Positions 37,971-49,989 of a stretch of DNA of 64,000 nt are shown here, one piece after another. The notes under the pieces were generated by a model, which saw nothing but the letters and a program-made list of their open reading frames with translations, had not been told where the DNA came from and made no database searches. Each line of letters starts with the position of its first letter. The stretch's first letter is position 1. The DNA is from Quillaja saponaria (Eukaryota > Streptophyta > Magnoliopsida > Fabales > Quillajaceae). Position numbers and translations under genes: made by a program. The stretch spans positions 10,575,001-10,639,000 of the forward strand of contig CM055605.1 of the NCBI GenBank assembly GCA_029379385.1, given 5' to 3'.

Positions 37971-39661
37971 TGTTAGTAGGATGCCCTAAAGCCAATGACA
38001 CATGATGTTGTGGCATATTATTTTATGTACAATCTTATTCATATTATTAATAAATATAAGTGGCAAACATTATCATGTATAAGAGTTATTAATTAACCAT
38101 CATGAGCCTAAAGAATTAAAGTAATGGAAATAAGCATCATGATTAGATCATGCTAATGAGATGTATTTCCTTTAAGCTTAATTCTTAAATGTTCCTAACC
38201 ATAAGATCACTAAGTAAGGCATTAGTGAATCCGGATAGATTAGTACATATCTAGTTGGCTCAAAGAGTTGAGGGTGGCTGATCTCATAGTCACTTATGTA
38301 TGAGACACTAAGACAAATATGTAGGTGCTCATTCAAGAATAAGTTCACTGAACTGACTCAACTGAGAACACCTATATGGAGTTTCTCTACATGTTAATAG
38401 GTGGTTCTTATGTTACAATTGTGCAAATAGTCCTTTGACTTGAGACATCATAGTTATCTTGTATGTACGTCATTATACTTTGATACTATTTCTGATTCTA
38501 TTAATGAGTCACCTAAGAAGTAGTAATTGAGTATAATCACTTGCATATGGAGATATGTGAATGTGCAATAAAGGATCTATCACTCTTAGTAGAAAAGAGA
38601 GAATGTCTTATATGGTATATAAAAGATTTAACTTAAAGTTTATGGCCATAGTAGGATGGATATTAGAATATGAGTTTCTAATTTTTCCAATGAAGTTATA
38701 ATCTTAAGATTAGACACATATGATTAAATTTAGGGTTTGACATTATTTCCATACCTAAATAGATTTAATCGGGATATTGCATGATAAAATGATTGAATTG
38801 CATGGTAACTGTTAACAAAAAGGTTCAAAAGGTTCACAGCCATATTCATACTATTATGGGTAGTCATCATGTGCTGCTAGGCACCAATCTTAATTTGTAG
38901 GAAACCCTGATAATTAATTAATTATCTATAGATGATTAATTAATTAATCTTAATTAAAAGGTGAATAAAAAAGAGTTTTAATTTAAATAATTAGCATTAG
39001 TTCTAATTTAATTGGACAGGGTCCAGTAATAAATATGTAAAAGTTACATGCCTACTGCCATCAATAGTTTGAACCTAAGGGGTCACACACAAAATGACAA
39101 TATTTAACTAAGGAGAGTTTTGGGGCAATCATGTAATTATTATAGTTTGTTAGGCATTAGATTTAATTATGATTAAATCCTAATGTTAGCATAATCTCTA
39201 ATGTATTAGGATTGTCCAATACATAAGGAGGTGGCTAGTCTTTATAAGTGTAAGACTTAACAAACTAAAAAGAGATAGAAGAGAAAAATAATTGTACGTA
39301 CTGTACAGAGAGATTACAAGAGAGATTCGGTAACTTGTGCTAGCACACAAGGAATCTCTTGGTAACCCCTTTCATCTTCAAGCATGAAGATCCTTAGTTG
39401 GATTCGTTTGTGTGGATACACTTAGAGACGGGACACCTATGTCGTTGATATGCTCTTGATGAATCAACCAATGAGTGAACGCCGATTAAAAATATGACGA
39501 AAGAATTAAAAGCCTCGGAGGTACACAGTTCTCTACTTGTTTAATTGTTAAACTATAATTAAGATCTTTCATATAATCATAAGGTGATTTCGGGTTAAAG
39601 GAATAAAAAATTTTAAATTCTGCTGCGCAATGATTGCCATATTTTACACTGATTCATAACA
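37971..39661. mobile_element. Solo LTR (1.69 kb) with perfect 5-bp target duplication
   Basis: The element starts TGTTAGTAGGATGCCC and ends GATTCATAACA, with TGTTA/TAACA inverted termini. It is flanked by GTTAC on both sides (37966-37970 and 39662-39666). The empty site in unit 1 (near 20625) has GTTAC once. No internal region is present. The start is of the type seen in many plant copia-like LTRs, but assignment to a family is tentative. A TATA-like TTATAAG lies near 39243, followed by a strong hairpin at 39321-39359, which suggests sense orientation on the plus strand. Confidence 0.85.
39321..39359 (+). repeat. Hairpin in the solo LTR transcript region
   Basis: AGAGATTC (39321-39328) pairs with GAATCTCT (39352-39359). 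Inside it, CTTGTG pairs with CACAAG around the palindrome TGTGCTAGCACA (39336-39347). It lies about 80 bases after a TATA-like element. Confidence 0.6.
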
Positions 39662-41479
39662 GTTACATATTCCAGCTATCACATATATAAAATAAGTTAC
39701 CAATAGGGATAGTAATGAGCCGAACTAGTTTATGAACAGCTCATGAGCTACTCGTTAAGAGTTCTGATCAAGCTTGACTCTTTTTTTATAAGAGCTGATT
39801 TTGAGCTTTATTTTAAGCTCCTTTAAAAAAGTACAACCAAATCTCAAAAATCATCTTATTAGTCTCCAATTCACTTCATCTTCAAGCCTCAATTCCTATT
39901 TTGGCCACTTAGACCCCTAATGCTTGCTACATTCTATTGGGTGTACATATAAAACCCAGAAAACCTAGCAGTGAATTTCTATGGCTCTAGAACTCATATA
40001 ACATGAAATCATACATTGTAAAGCTGTGTTGTTGATATTATCACGCATGTGCATGTATCATTAACAAGTAATAAACTGAAAAGTAGATTATTGATCCCAC
40101 ATATTACTACTGAATAATTGCAAAATACTAAAATTAACAATCCTAATTTTATCCAAATGAATGAAATCGAGTTGATTAAAACTAAAAACAAATTAAACTT
40201 AAGAATATAATGGAAAAAACCTAAAATCACAACTTTTCTCAACATTCACTTGGATTATTATTATCTTAATGCTTAATTACAGTACCAAATTACTAACCTA
40301 GGGTTTTTATTCAATTATAAGTATTTTCAAGTTCTTTATAATAATACTTCACTTAACCAATTTACTATATTTCTATAAGAATTGAGTTAAGCAAGATTCA
40401 TTAAGAATAAACTTAACTTGGCTACGCAAGGTATGGAGGTATATTCCTATCCTACACACGAATCAAATTCATCTAATCTTGTGAATGAATCTAAACAAGT
40501 GCAATTTCAATCAAGGCTAAATCTAAATTTCATTTTCTAATGTTTCTTTAGTTTACCAATTCAATCTAATAGGTAGCATGTCAATTAGATCTTACATATA
40601 AAATGAAATAAATTACTTATATACTAAACACTACGAAGTTAATAAATAATTCAAATCCAAGCTACATGTGAGTTTCATTACAATCCTAGTAAGTAAACTA
40701 CTACATGCTACTTAGTGTAAACATGGATTCAATTAAGAAAAACATTACGTAAATATAAGAAAAGTAAATAAAGGGATAGAATAATAGAAAAATCAAAAGG
40801 TTGTTGGTCTTCAATCTTGCTTCCTTGCACCCTTGATAGGCTTTAAATCTCTAGAACTTCTTAGCTAATTTGTGCATTTTAAATCCCCAAGTTATTCTCT
40901 CTTTTATAGGCTTAAAACCCCTATTGAGTTCAATTCGGACTAAAAATTGGGCCAGGGCTGAGGCCATACTTTTCTGGCACCGTGGCCTTGAAAATCGGAG
41001 GAAGCATCATGCTGGGCACTGTAGCACCCACAACTACTGACTTGGGCACCATGACACAAGCTTTCTGGAGCCTACTCCCACTACTTTTGCCTAGTTTCTG
41101 TTTCACAAGTTTTTGGGTGCTGTAGCACTCGCTTTCTATGACTGTGGTACCCGACGTGTAGGAAATTCTTATTCTCTTCTAATATGGCTTGAAATGGGTC
41201 TTCTTTATGCACTAAACCTTCAAAATACGCAAATAAAATTAAAAATAAATGAGACTCTTGTTTAAGGGCTCAATAGTAATCAAACTCAACTAGAATTCAA
41301 CATTCTAATATGATATGAACTAAACTATGAATTAAACTAAAACTAGCAAGCCTAAAGTAAAATTCAAGAACATAGCTAAAACAAATAAGTAAAAGGATAT
41401 GTAATAAGTCTACTTCAAAACTTATCAAGCTCCAGATTTGTTTCTCGATTTGTTAAGAACAACTTCCCTTCAAGAGTTA
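39662..41479. other. Duplicated non-coding DNA with hAT-like MITE fragment (unit 2)
   Basis: This is the counterpart of 20625-22441. The MITE-like piece starts near 39704. The GC-richer patch is at about 40950-41160, and the palindrome seen at 22026-22039 is broken here by a short deletion. Confidence 0.45.
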
Positions 41480-41584
41480 TGTCACACCTCTCACAGACGT
41501 ATGACTGGCCGATGGATTGGATAACCAAAGCTCCGTAACCTTGACTTTATCATAATTGAACATAAGTGCCTTTTGACTAAGCCA

Positions 41585-42068
41585 AGATAACCACCGAAGT
41601 GACTCCTTTCCTCCTAGTGCAGAATTCCCTCCATCTTTTCGTGAAAGAGGTGCTGTCACTAAAAGAAGCATATTTAGAATCTTTCTGCGGTGTGCTCTAT
41701 TTACTATTCTTTCGTACTCTCTTCTCTTTACCACGCGATAGGTCAGCGAAGCGTGAGTGGGCAGCGGAGAAGGAAACGCCAAACACTTCGGCCTAACCGT
41801 AACAGGAATAGGACGCTTCTTTCTCTATTTGGCAAAGCAAAGGGAGATATGGATCCACCAGTTACCACTTTAAGACTTTCTCAAATTGATCAAGAAATCC
41901 CACTTTTGGTAAGGAACGGACTCGAAGGAGAACTAGGAATTATCCTTATAAGGATACTAGGGAAAATAACTACTCCTAGACTAGGCACTACTGATACGAA
42001 TCTACCAGGAGAAACATTAGGGAATAAAAAAGTCTATTTACATTGACTATATTATAAGGTGATTATAG
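41585..42068. other. 484-bp insert of organelle-like DNA inside the LTR
   Basis: The LTR at 22442 reads straight through from ACTAAGCCA to TACATAAAG, while here 484 bp lie between these sequences. The insert is visibly richer in G and C than its neighbours and holds purine runs such as AAGCGTGAGTGGGCAGCGG, a look common in plant mitochondrial DNA. A plus-strand open frame (41690-42046) has no domain I recognise. No terminal repeats or target duplication are seen, which fits end-joining capture rather than transposition. Mitochondrial origin is an inference. Confidence 0.4.
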
Positions 42069-44243
42069 TACATAAAGACAAATTTTATAGAATAGAAGTA
42101 ACTGTAAAAATTTAAATATTGAAATACATAATAATTTACTGAAATTTTTTGGCACAAGTTCCCTACAATATAGAATGTGCCTCAAAATACCGACAAATAC
42201 ACCTTTTTTTTTTTTAACTCTACAATGACACAAAGACAATAAGGAGCTTCACTCCGTCCTTATCATAAACAAGATAAATAACTAGACTATTATAGCATAT
42301 AAAATTAGACACTTCACAGTTCTAGTGTGATTGCAAATTTTCATTATCAACTTCAAGTCTGAGATCCTTAAAAATATCTTGCCATACTTTGCAGCAGGTC
42401 ATGAGGTCGGCGATGATATACACTGAACTCTTGTTACTAAAAAAAATCTACAAGAGAGGGGTGAGTCTACGGACTCCATGAATGAAAAATCATACCCCCA
42501 AAGGGTACTAGCATCACTCAACATAAGTATATAACATATATAGTCAATTAACATTATATAACAATGTTCATGTCTTAATTCAAAATACATGTACTCACTT
42601 GTAATCATCATAAATTCACAACTCATATGATTTATAGGATAACAAATTAATTTGAGCAGCCGTAGCATATAAATCAAGCAAAGAGCAAACGAGTAACTCA
42701 GTATTGTACAACATTATCTCCCCCCACCCGGCATTTACATGCCCACACAACAAGTTAATTCTCCATACATTATCCATCTTGGCGTGGCTGAGCACTCAAT
42801 TCTTTTAAAACAATTGCCAGAGTCAAAGTATCTCATATCAGAATATCAGTTCAAAATATCTTAAGTGCATCTAGATTTCGATTTCAGAAATAAAAATCAT
42901 TTAGGAGAAAATTTTACTTTGTTGGCCTTTATCATCCACAAACAATTTCAATCATCAAACATAATTCAAATAACTCATTAAAACACTGCACGTACTTATT
43001 TTCTATATAACACATTTATTAAAATACTCATATACACACACACATAATAATTTAGCCACCAAAGGGTACAGTTAATCACTCACAATGCTACGAATCTCGT
43101 TCGTCGTTCCTTTTCAAATCCATGCGTCGTTGGCTCAATAATCCGTTCTAAAGCTGAAAGTCATTTTTTCAAATATTACTTATTTTATAAACTTCATAGT
43201 TATCTCTACAATTCTTTAATTTACATAAATACACCTAACAAAATTTTTAAAGGCTAATTCCTTTTAGACTTTTGTCAAACATCTTAAAGTGTAATTAATT
43301 TTCTTAAGTGTATGCATATATATATATATATATATATGCATTCACCAAGAATCCCACACCATTCATCCAATTTTATTTTATTCATATTCCAACTATTGAA
43401 TTCCAATTGAACTCATTATTTGAATTGAATTAAAAACTTAAGCTATACATTTACACCATGAACACACTTAATTTCATATTTCCTATTTAATTCTTTAACT
43501 AGCTAAAACTTATGTAGATCAATTAATATATTTTATGTTTAGACTTCCTTTAAACATTTTATTAGCCAACTAGAGAATATAAAAAATTCCCATTTCTAAC
43601 ATAACCTTCAAGTTCAAATAATTATTTATCAAAGACTTGAAATCTACAGTTCCAATAACAACAGGCCAACAACAATATTTAAGTTTACAACGTCTAACTT
43701 TACCTTGCAAAACTTTGTTCTTAGGTATCTCTTATCCCTGATGTTGCCTATGATTTCACTGAATGTCTCTTCCTTAAATTCAGCTCTCCTTACTCTTCTA
43801 TCTAACCAAGATTCATTAATTACACAAAACTTGAACAACCAAGTTTGACTATGAGCTCAAATTCAATGGAAATTACACATATATTGAGTTTTAGTTATTA
43901 ATCGTAGTTCCTAGAAAGTCATATATTAGTAATAAAAGTTTAATTCAAAATGAAATTAATTAAAAATTTTAGATAGTTGTCGACATCTAAGACACATAGA
44001 AGGAGACTTGAGGAAAATTAGATTGAAAGAGAGCCAGACAGTCCAGACTCTCTAATAAGATGAATGAAAAAGGAAAGAAAGGTAGCTTTGTTGCTGCCCA
44101 AAATAGGAAATACTATGGCAGCAACCAAGAACAAGATGACAGCTTCTATGGTATCTTCAAATTCCACCTAAACATAGTACACACACCAAGAAAACAATAT
44201 CACAAACAAGAACTAAAGAGGAGCTCACTTGTCTCAACAAAGA

Positions 44244-44843
44244 GACCTCACGGCAAGGGAAAAACAGAGGACTTACAACCCACAAACAAAGCTATCTTGA
44301 AATCTTTGTACTCACTCGCTCGGCTTCACTTAGAAGGGGAACAAACAATCCACCAATGGCAACAAAAAGCAACGCAAACGGACAACTTTTCAACAAATAA
44401 GAGGCAAGGAAGGTTCATGAAAGAAAAGGAAAAGAACAGAGAACAAGAATGTGGAAGACTTCACTCGGCTCCAAGTTAAGCTATTCATGGGTAAAACAGG
44501 GGAGGACCATAAGGATCTCAGGCAGAAAAATGGGGAGGAATGAGACCTCACGGAAAGGGAAAAATAGAGGACTTACAGCCCACAAACAAAGCTGTCTTGA
44601 AATCTTTGTACTCACTCCCTCGGCTTCACTTAGAAGGAGAACAAACAATCCACCAACGGCAACAAAAAGCAAAGCAAATGGACAACTTTTCAGCAAATAA
44701 GAGGCAAGGAAGGTTCATGAAAGAAAAGGAAAAGAAACAGAGAACAAGAATGTGGAAGACTTCACTCGGCTCCAAGTTAAGCTATTCATGGCTAAAACAG
44801 GGGAGGACCATAAGGATCTCAGGCAGAAAAATGGGGAGGAATG
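44244..44843. repeat. 300-bp tandem duplication inside the LTR
   Basis: The copies at 44244-44543 and 44544-44843 both start GACCTCACGG and end in GGGGAGGAATGA. The matching place in unit 1 (24690-24990) has the sequence once. The two copies already differ at several bases. Confidence 0.85.
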
Positions 44844-45724
44844 AGAAGGCGGTAGCCTGAAAGGATAAAAAAGAAAAAAAAGAGAAGAAAAAAACAAAAG
44901 TATAAAGTCACAGGTCAATATCAAACATGAAATATTCTTGATTTACACTTATCTTGTGGTGTAAAATTATGCTTACTTTATACCTTTATCAAAACAGGGC
45001 AGCCAAATACAACCAAAAAAAACCTCCATACCCCACTAGAAAGAAAAGAAGGCACAACGGGTCAAGAAAGCAAGGAAAAATGATGGATTAATACCTTGGA
45101 ATTTTTGCTAAGACAAGAGAAAGCCCAAAGTTTTGTAAAGCTCCAACGCACAAGCTAAAGGCGGTGAAGAACAAAATGGAACAAGAAGACAAACAAATAA
45201 AAATTGATAGTCAAAGAGTCAAAAGTTAAAAACTTGCAGTATATAAATTTCTTTACTATATATATATATATAATTAACCCTCTTTCCCATTTCACACTTA
45301 GTTAGAATTTACATAAGACAAAGAATAAAATTTATATTAAAGTTGTGTGGTGTGTATTTAAACTTGAATTATTTTAAATATATATTTATTTATTCAATTT
45401 AATTTGATCAAAGTCAAGGATTATAAAATAAAAGTGTTTATATATATAAATATGTATATTTATACATATTTAAATATATACATGTATTTATTATTTCATT
45501 ACTTTAATTTACTTAGTCATACTTTTATCTACTTTTGATCAATAAGTTATACACAAAATTTTAAAACACACTAAAATTTCAGCTTATAACATGTTTGATT
45601 GTATTATTATCATTTAATTAATTTATTTACTTATTATTATTTTATAACTAAAATTTACACATTACCCTCAAATTTAACGTTATTACATTCAATATTCTAA
45701 ATATTACAATATTGGGTTATAACA

Positions 45725-46434
45725 TTCTCCCTCCTTAAAAGAAATTCGTACCAAATTTCAACAAAAAAGAAGATACAGATAAATTTTTTCACTACAATAC
45801 CGATTTTCTACTTAGTTTCTTATTTCTTGTAATGTGGGTTATAACATTCTCCCTACAAAAGTTTTCATTAATGCAAGTTTACGAGCTTGTCTATTTACAC
45901 TTATCACTGACTAGTTTTCACATGTTAGGTTGTTATCCTCTTTTATTTTCTAGAACCTTGTGGATTATGGGCCCACCATGCTTTCCACTGCACCACTTTG
46001 ATAATTAAACACCTAAACTTCAATCCATACATAAAATCATATGATATTCTTTATTTAGAATTCAAATTAATGAACTAAACAAATGTTTTTTTACTTTCTT
46101 TGAATTTAAAATTTATCAAACTTTTCTGATTCAAACTAATTATTTTCCTTGGTTAACAATAATTTTATCCACAGATTTCTTAATTTTCTTATTCCTCTAA
46201 AGAATGTATATGCATGTAAAATTCTATACTCACTCCCACCATCAAGCATCAGGGGGGAACGAGCATATACTAATAGGTTGAATCGAAATTGCTTTCCCTA
46301 CCCACAATTGTTTATAACATTCATTTGGATATGTTTCTGAGGCCCAAAAACATGAATATTAGCAATTATCACGTGCAGCTGTTTTTACTATAACAATTAA
46401 ATAATAAAAAACAATTTTGCCAATAAATGCTAAA

Positions 46435-46469
<35 letters not shown>

Positions 46470-47271
46470 ATTATAGTTTTATTCTTATAATTTTTACTAG
46501 AATTCAATTCACTTTAATTTTTATAATTTAAAAATTAAAAATTAACGACTCTTAAGACTAATTTAGTTTGGCATTTAAAAATCAGTGTTGAAAAGAATAG
46601 ATTATGCCGAAATAAATTGTGAGAGAATTAATTTTGACATAATCTATTTATGTGCTTGGTTAGTTATCTGAAAAGTGATTTTGATGTAGTATTACATAAC
46701 TTCAAAAATTTTATGATAATGCAAAAGACATTATAGGATTTTCAAAAATAATTTTTTAATAAATAAAAAACGTTTCAAAAATAATTTCCATATTTTGTAA
46801 CTTCCTTTTAAAAAATAAAATTAAAAGTAACAAACTACTAACTAGTTTGATAATTTTATTAAGGTATCATAATAAGTGTAAATATATATATATATATATG
46901 TTATTTATTAGTTATTTGATATATTTGGTGATTTTTTTTTTCTCACTTGTATCCGAGAAGATGGAGAATCTAAGCTTTTTCTCTAGGATGCACATACATG
47001 AGCAAAATTTACTGATCAATAGATGGAAAATCGTTGTAGATGACAAGCGGACAAAGTGTTTTCTATCAAGTGTACATGTTGTCAATATGAAGGAGTGGAA
47101 AATCGTTGTACATGACTTTTGCTGTTCTTTCTCGTTTTCTTTTGTTGTTCTTTCTCATATTATTATTCTGGGATAAAAAGATAATATTTAATATTCATCA
47201 TTCCATAGGTAACGTACATGCTAAAAACCCATTTTTAAAACTGTCCTTGTCCTATGAATTGAATATAGAAC
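45725..47271. other. Retrotransposon internal stub and UGT copy 2 upstream DNA
   Basis: This is the counterpart of 25892-27399. It contains a 19-base repeat of the LTR end (45714-45732 again at 45836-45854) and an (AT)n tract at 46438-46466 that replaces an A-tract in unit 1. About 20 bases near 27230 of unit 1 are missing at 47116. No gene was seen. Confidence 0.5.
46438..46466. repeat. (AT)n microsatellite
   Basis: About 14 AT units lie here in unit 2. Unit 1 has a run of A at the same place (near 26578-26591). Confidence 0.9.
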
Positions 47272-47380
47272 ATGCGCAGCGCATGGCAAATGTGCAGCGC
47301 ACTGCGGTTCTGGAATATCCAGCAAGCATTTTCCTATTTATTCCACTCTTGCACTCTTTGGTTTTGTATAGTAAATCAGC

Positions 47381-48818
47381 ATGTCTTCAATGGCGAAAAG
47401 TAATAAGCAGCTTCACATTGCCATGTTTCCATGGCTAGCTTTTGGTCATATACTCCCAACCTTTGAGTTAGCCAAGAGCATTGCTCAAAAGGGTCATTTT
47501 GTTACTTTCATTTCAACTCCTCGAAACATTCAATCGCCTCCCCAAATTCCCTCCACATCTAAATCCATTCCTTAACTTAGTTGGCTTGCCCATTATTACC
47601 CCGAACACTAAGGCCAATCTCCCATGAAAATGCAGAGTCCACCATGGACATACCTTCCAACGAACTCCATTACCTTCAAATGGCTTATGAGGGTCTCCAA
47701 GAGTCTTTGGCTGAATTATTGAAAATCACTAATCCTAATTGGATTTTTTATGATATCAATGCTCCCTTTGTACCACCAATTGCTAACACCCTTCACATCC
47801 CTTGTGTCTACTTTCTTGTATGCCCTGCTTGGAATATTTGCTTCCTTGACACACCCAAATCGCAATTGGATCAAAATCCTTCTGTTTTCAGGACAAAGCC
47901 TGAAGATTTCTTTGGACCTCCCAAGTGGGTTCCTTTCCCTTCAAAGATTGGACTCAAGCGTTTCGAGATCATGAAATTGTTTCGAAGCTTTATCGAAAAA
48001 AAAGAAACACAATTGTCTTCTGCTCCCTTCTATGACAAGGCAATTTCGGGCTGTGACTTGTTTGCTTTACGAAGTTGCCCAGAACTTGAATCAGAATGGT
48101 TGAACTTACTTAGTGAACTTCACAACAAACCTGTACTTCCAGTGGGCTTAATTCCACCCTCCTTGCAAGTCAAAATGGTTGATGACGAAGACAATAATCC
48201 CAGTATGGCTAAAGCTCAAGTCTTGGTTGGATAAACAAGGAAAAGGGTCAGTCGTATACGTTGCATTTGGGAGCGAGGTCAAGCTCACCCAACAAGACCT
48301 CACTGAATTAGCTCTTGGGTTAGAGCTTTCTGGGTTGCCATTTTTATGGGCATTAAGGAAGGTACAAGTTAGTTCAGCTGATTTACCCAATGAGTTTGAG
48401 GATCGAACCAAGGATTGTGGACTTGTTTGTAGAGAATGGGTGCCTCAATTAAAGATTCTAGAACATGAATCAGTTGGGGCTTATTTCACTCACTGTGGTG
48501 GAGGTTCCGTACTAGGAGGGTCTTAATTTTGGGCGTGTACTTGTTACACTACCTTTCATATGTGATCAGTCATTATATGCAAGAGTTTTGGAAGAGAAGA
48601 AGCTTGGGGTTGAAATACCAAGAAACGACCAAGATGGGTCTTTCACTAGGAGCTCAGTGGCCAAGTCTTTGAGGCTGGCAATGGTGGATGAGGAGGGAAG
48701 CATATACAGGGAGAATGCTAAACAGATGGGTTTGGTTGTCAGTGAAAGGGATCGTCATGATCGATACATTGAAAATTTCATTGAGTACCTCCAAAACTAT
48801 AATAAGGCTCAACATTAA
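47381..48818 (+). pseudogene. UDP-glycosyltransferase copy 2, frame broken (possibly by consensus error)
   Basis: This is the same gene as copy 1, with the His motif at the start, the Asp motif, the PSPG box and the end all recognisable. Seven single-base insertions shift the frame at about 47531, 47593, 47603, 47609, 47625, 48199 and 48515. As written, the first stop comes at codon 65. Open pieces cover 47381-47575, 47581-48234, 48179-48526 and 48588-48818. Between these points the protein is nearly identical to copies 1 and 3, with no nonsense substitutions. Six of the seven insertions sit exactly where copies 1 and 3 differ by one base and hold both bases, so the damage may be an assembly artefact. 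Upstream DNA is the same as for copy 1. Like copy 1 it would be a cytosolic UGT91-like enzyme if intact. Confidence 0.85.
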
Positions 48819-48893
48819 TCCAGTCATGAATTCAGCTCCTAAAATCTTTCTCTGTTTCTTTGGTTTGCTTTGATTTATATACTATATAATGTA

Positions 48894-49149
48894 AGGGATG
48901 GGAATTTGGTTTTGGAAAGAAAATAGGATGGTATTCTTCCAAGTTGAATTGTGGTCTTTGAAGGGTTTTCTAACTGCTTGGAACAAAGCAGTTAATTGTG
49001 GATGACCATGATAGTAGGCTGTAAACTCCTCCCTCCTTTTGCCTCATCTTTGAAAGTTAAATGTTGGATTGCGATTAATGTTCCCTATTCTTGCTTTCTA
49101 GTCTTTTATTCTGTCTTTTTTTTTTCTCTAATAAGAAAAAAAAAAAAAA
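48894..49149. other. Unique DNA downstream of UGT copy 2
   Basis: Similarity to the other UGT 3' flanks ends at 48893. T- and A-tracts lie near 49119-49149. No gene was seen. Confidence 0.4.
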
Positions 49150-49760
49150 GTACTAGCTTTGGGGCGCATGTAAAATACTTACCCCTCCCACCATTAAGGT
49201 GGAACGAGCACATACTAATGGGTTGGATGGAAATTGCTTGCTTTCCCTGGCCACAATTGTTAATAACATTCAATTGGATATGTGAGCGAGTCCCAAAAAC
49301 ATTGAATGTTAGAAAAGTATTTGTGCTTGGCATGGTTATCTGAAAAAGTTATTTTAATACTGTAAAATGTGTTTGATTACATAATTTCAAAAATATTTTT
49401 GATAATGCAAAAGACAATAAAGAATTTTTTAAAATATATATATATTAACTAAATAACAGTTTTGTGACAAATATAATTTCCAGATTTTGTAACTTTCTTT
49501 CAAAAAAATAAAATAAAATTACATTAAGGTATCAGAATAAGTATATATATTAGTTATTTGATATATATATATGGTGATTTTTTTAGCTCTCAGAAAATGG
49601 AAAATCTAAGCTTTTTCTATAAGATGCACATACAGAAGCAGAATTTACCTATCAACAGACGAAAAATCTAAGCGTTGCAGATGACAAGAGGACAAAATGA
49701 GATGGTGGAAGTGTTTTCTATCAAGGTTCATGTTGTTAATATGGAAAAATTTAAGGGCAT
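49150..49760. repeat. Third, diverged copy of the UGT upstream region, without its gene
   Basis: Blocks such as GGAACGAGCACATACTAATGG, the TGTTTGATTACATAA stretch and AAAATCTAAGCTTTTTCTAT follow the same order as at 26390-27200 and 46250-47090. Similarity is lower than between those two. No UGT follows; instead a copy of the SPT6 promoter does. Confidence 0.65.
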
Positions 49761-49989
49761 TTTTGTACGCACAAATAGTTAAAATTGAGTCCCGTATGTG
49801 TCAACCCTGTGTTTTGGAAAAGCTACCACATGATAACTTCAGCCCAACACAAATTTTTGTGTTTCGCAATGGCTAAAAGTGTATTTTCCTTTTTCTGCCC
49901 AAATTATATTTTCAGTTCTAAAATGTGGAGCATTTGATTTACCATCTAGCGTCATTATATTTTATCTTAAAAGAAATAGAAATGATTTT
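49761..49989. other. Unassigned DNA between duplicated fragments
   Basis: No repeat partner in the window and no gene were seen. Confidence 0.35.

Larger units (their letters stand above)
41480..45724 (-). mobile_element. Long LTR of a Ty3/gypsy-type retrotransposon (unit 2)
   Basis: This is the duplicate of the 22442-25891 LTR, beginning TGTCACACC and ending GTTATAACA, followed by the same polypurine-tract complement TTCTCCCTCCTTAAAAG. Two internal changes lengthen it to 4,245 bp: a 484-bp foreign insert at 41585-42068 and a 300-bp tandem duplication at 44244-44843. Confidence 0.7.
30826..48893. repeat. Segmental duplication, unit 2
   Basis: This 18.1-kb unit is collinear with 13921-29015. 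It carries four additions: a LINE-like piece, a solo LTR, an organelle-like insert and a 300-bp tandem duplication. It ends after ACTATATAATGTA downstream of UGT copy 2. Confidence 0.9.
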
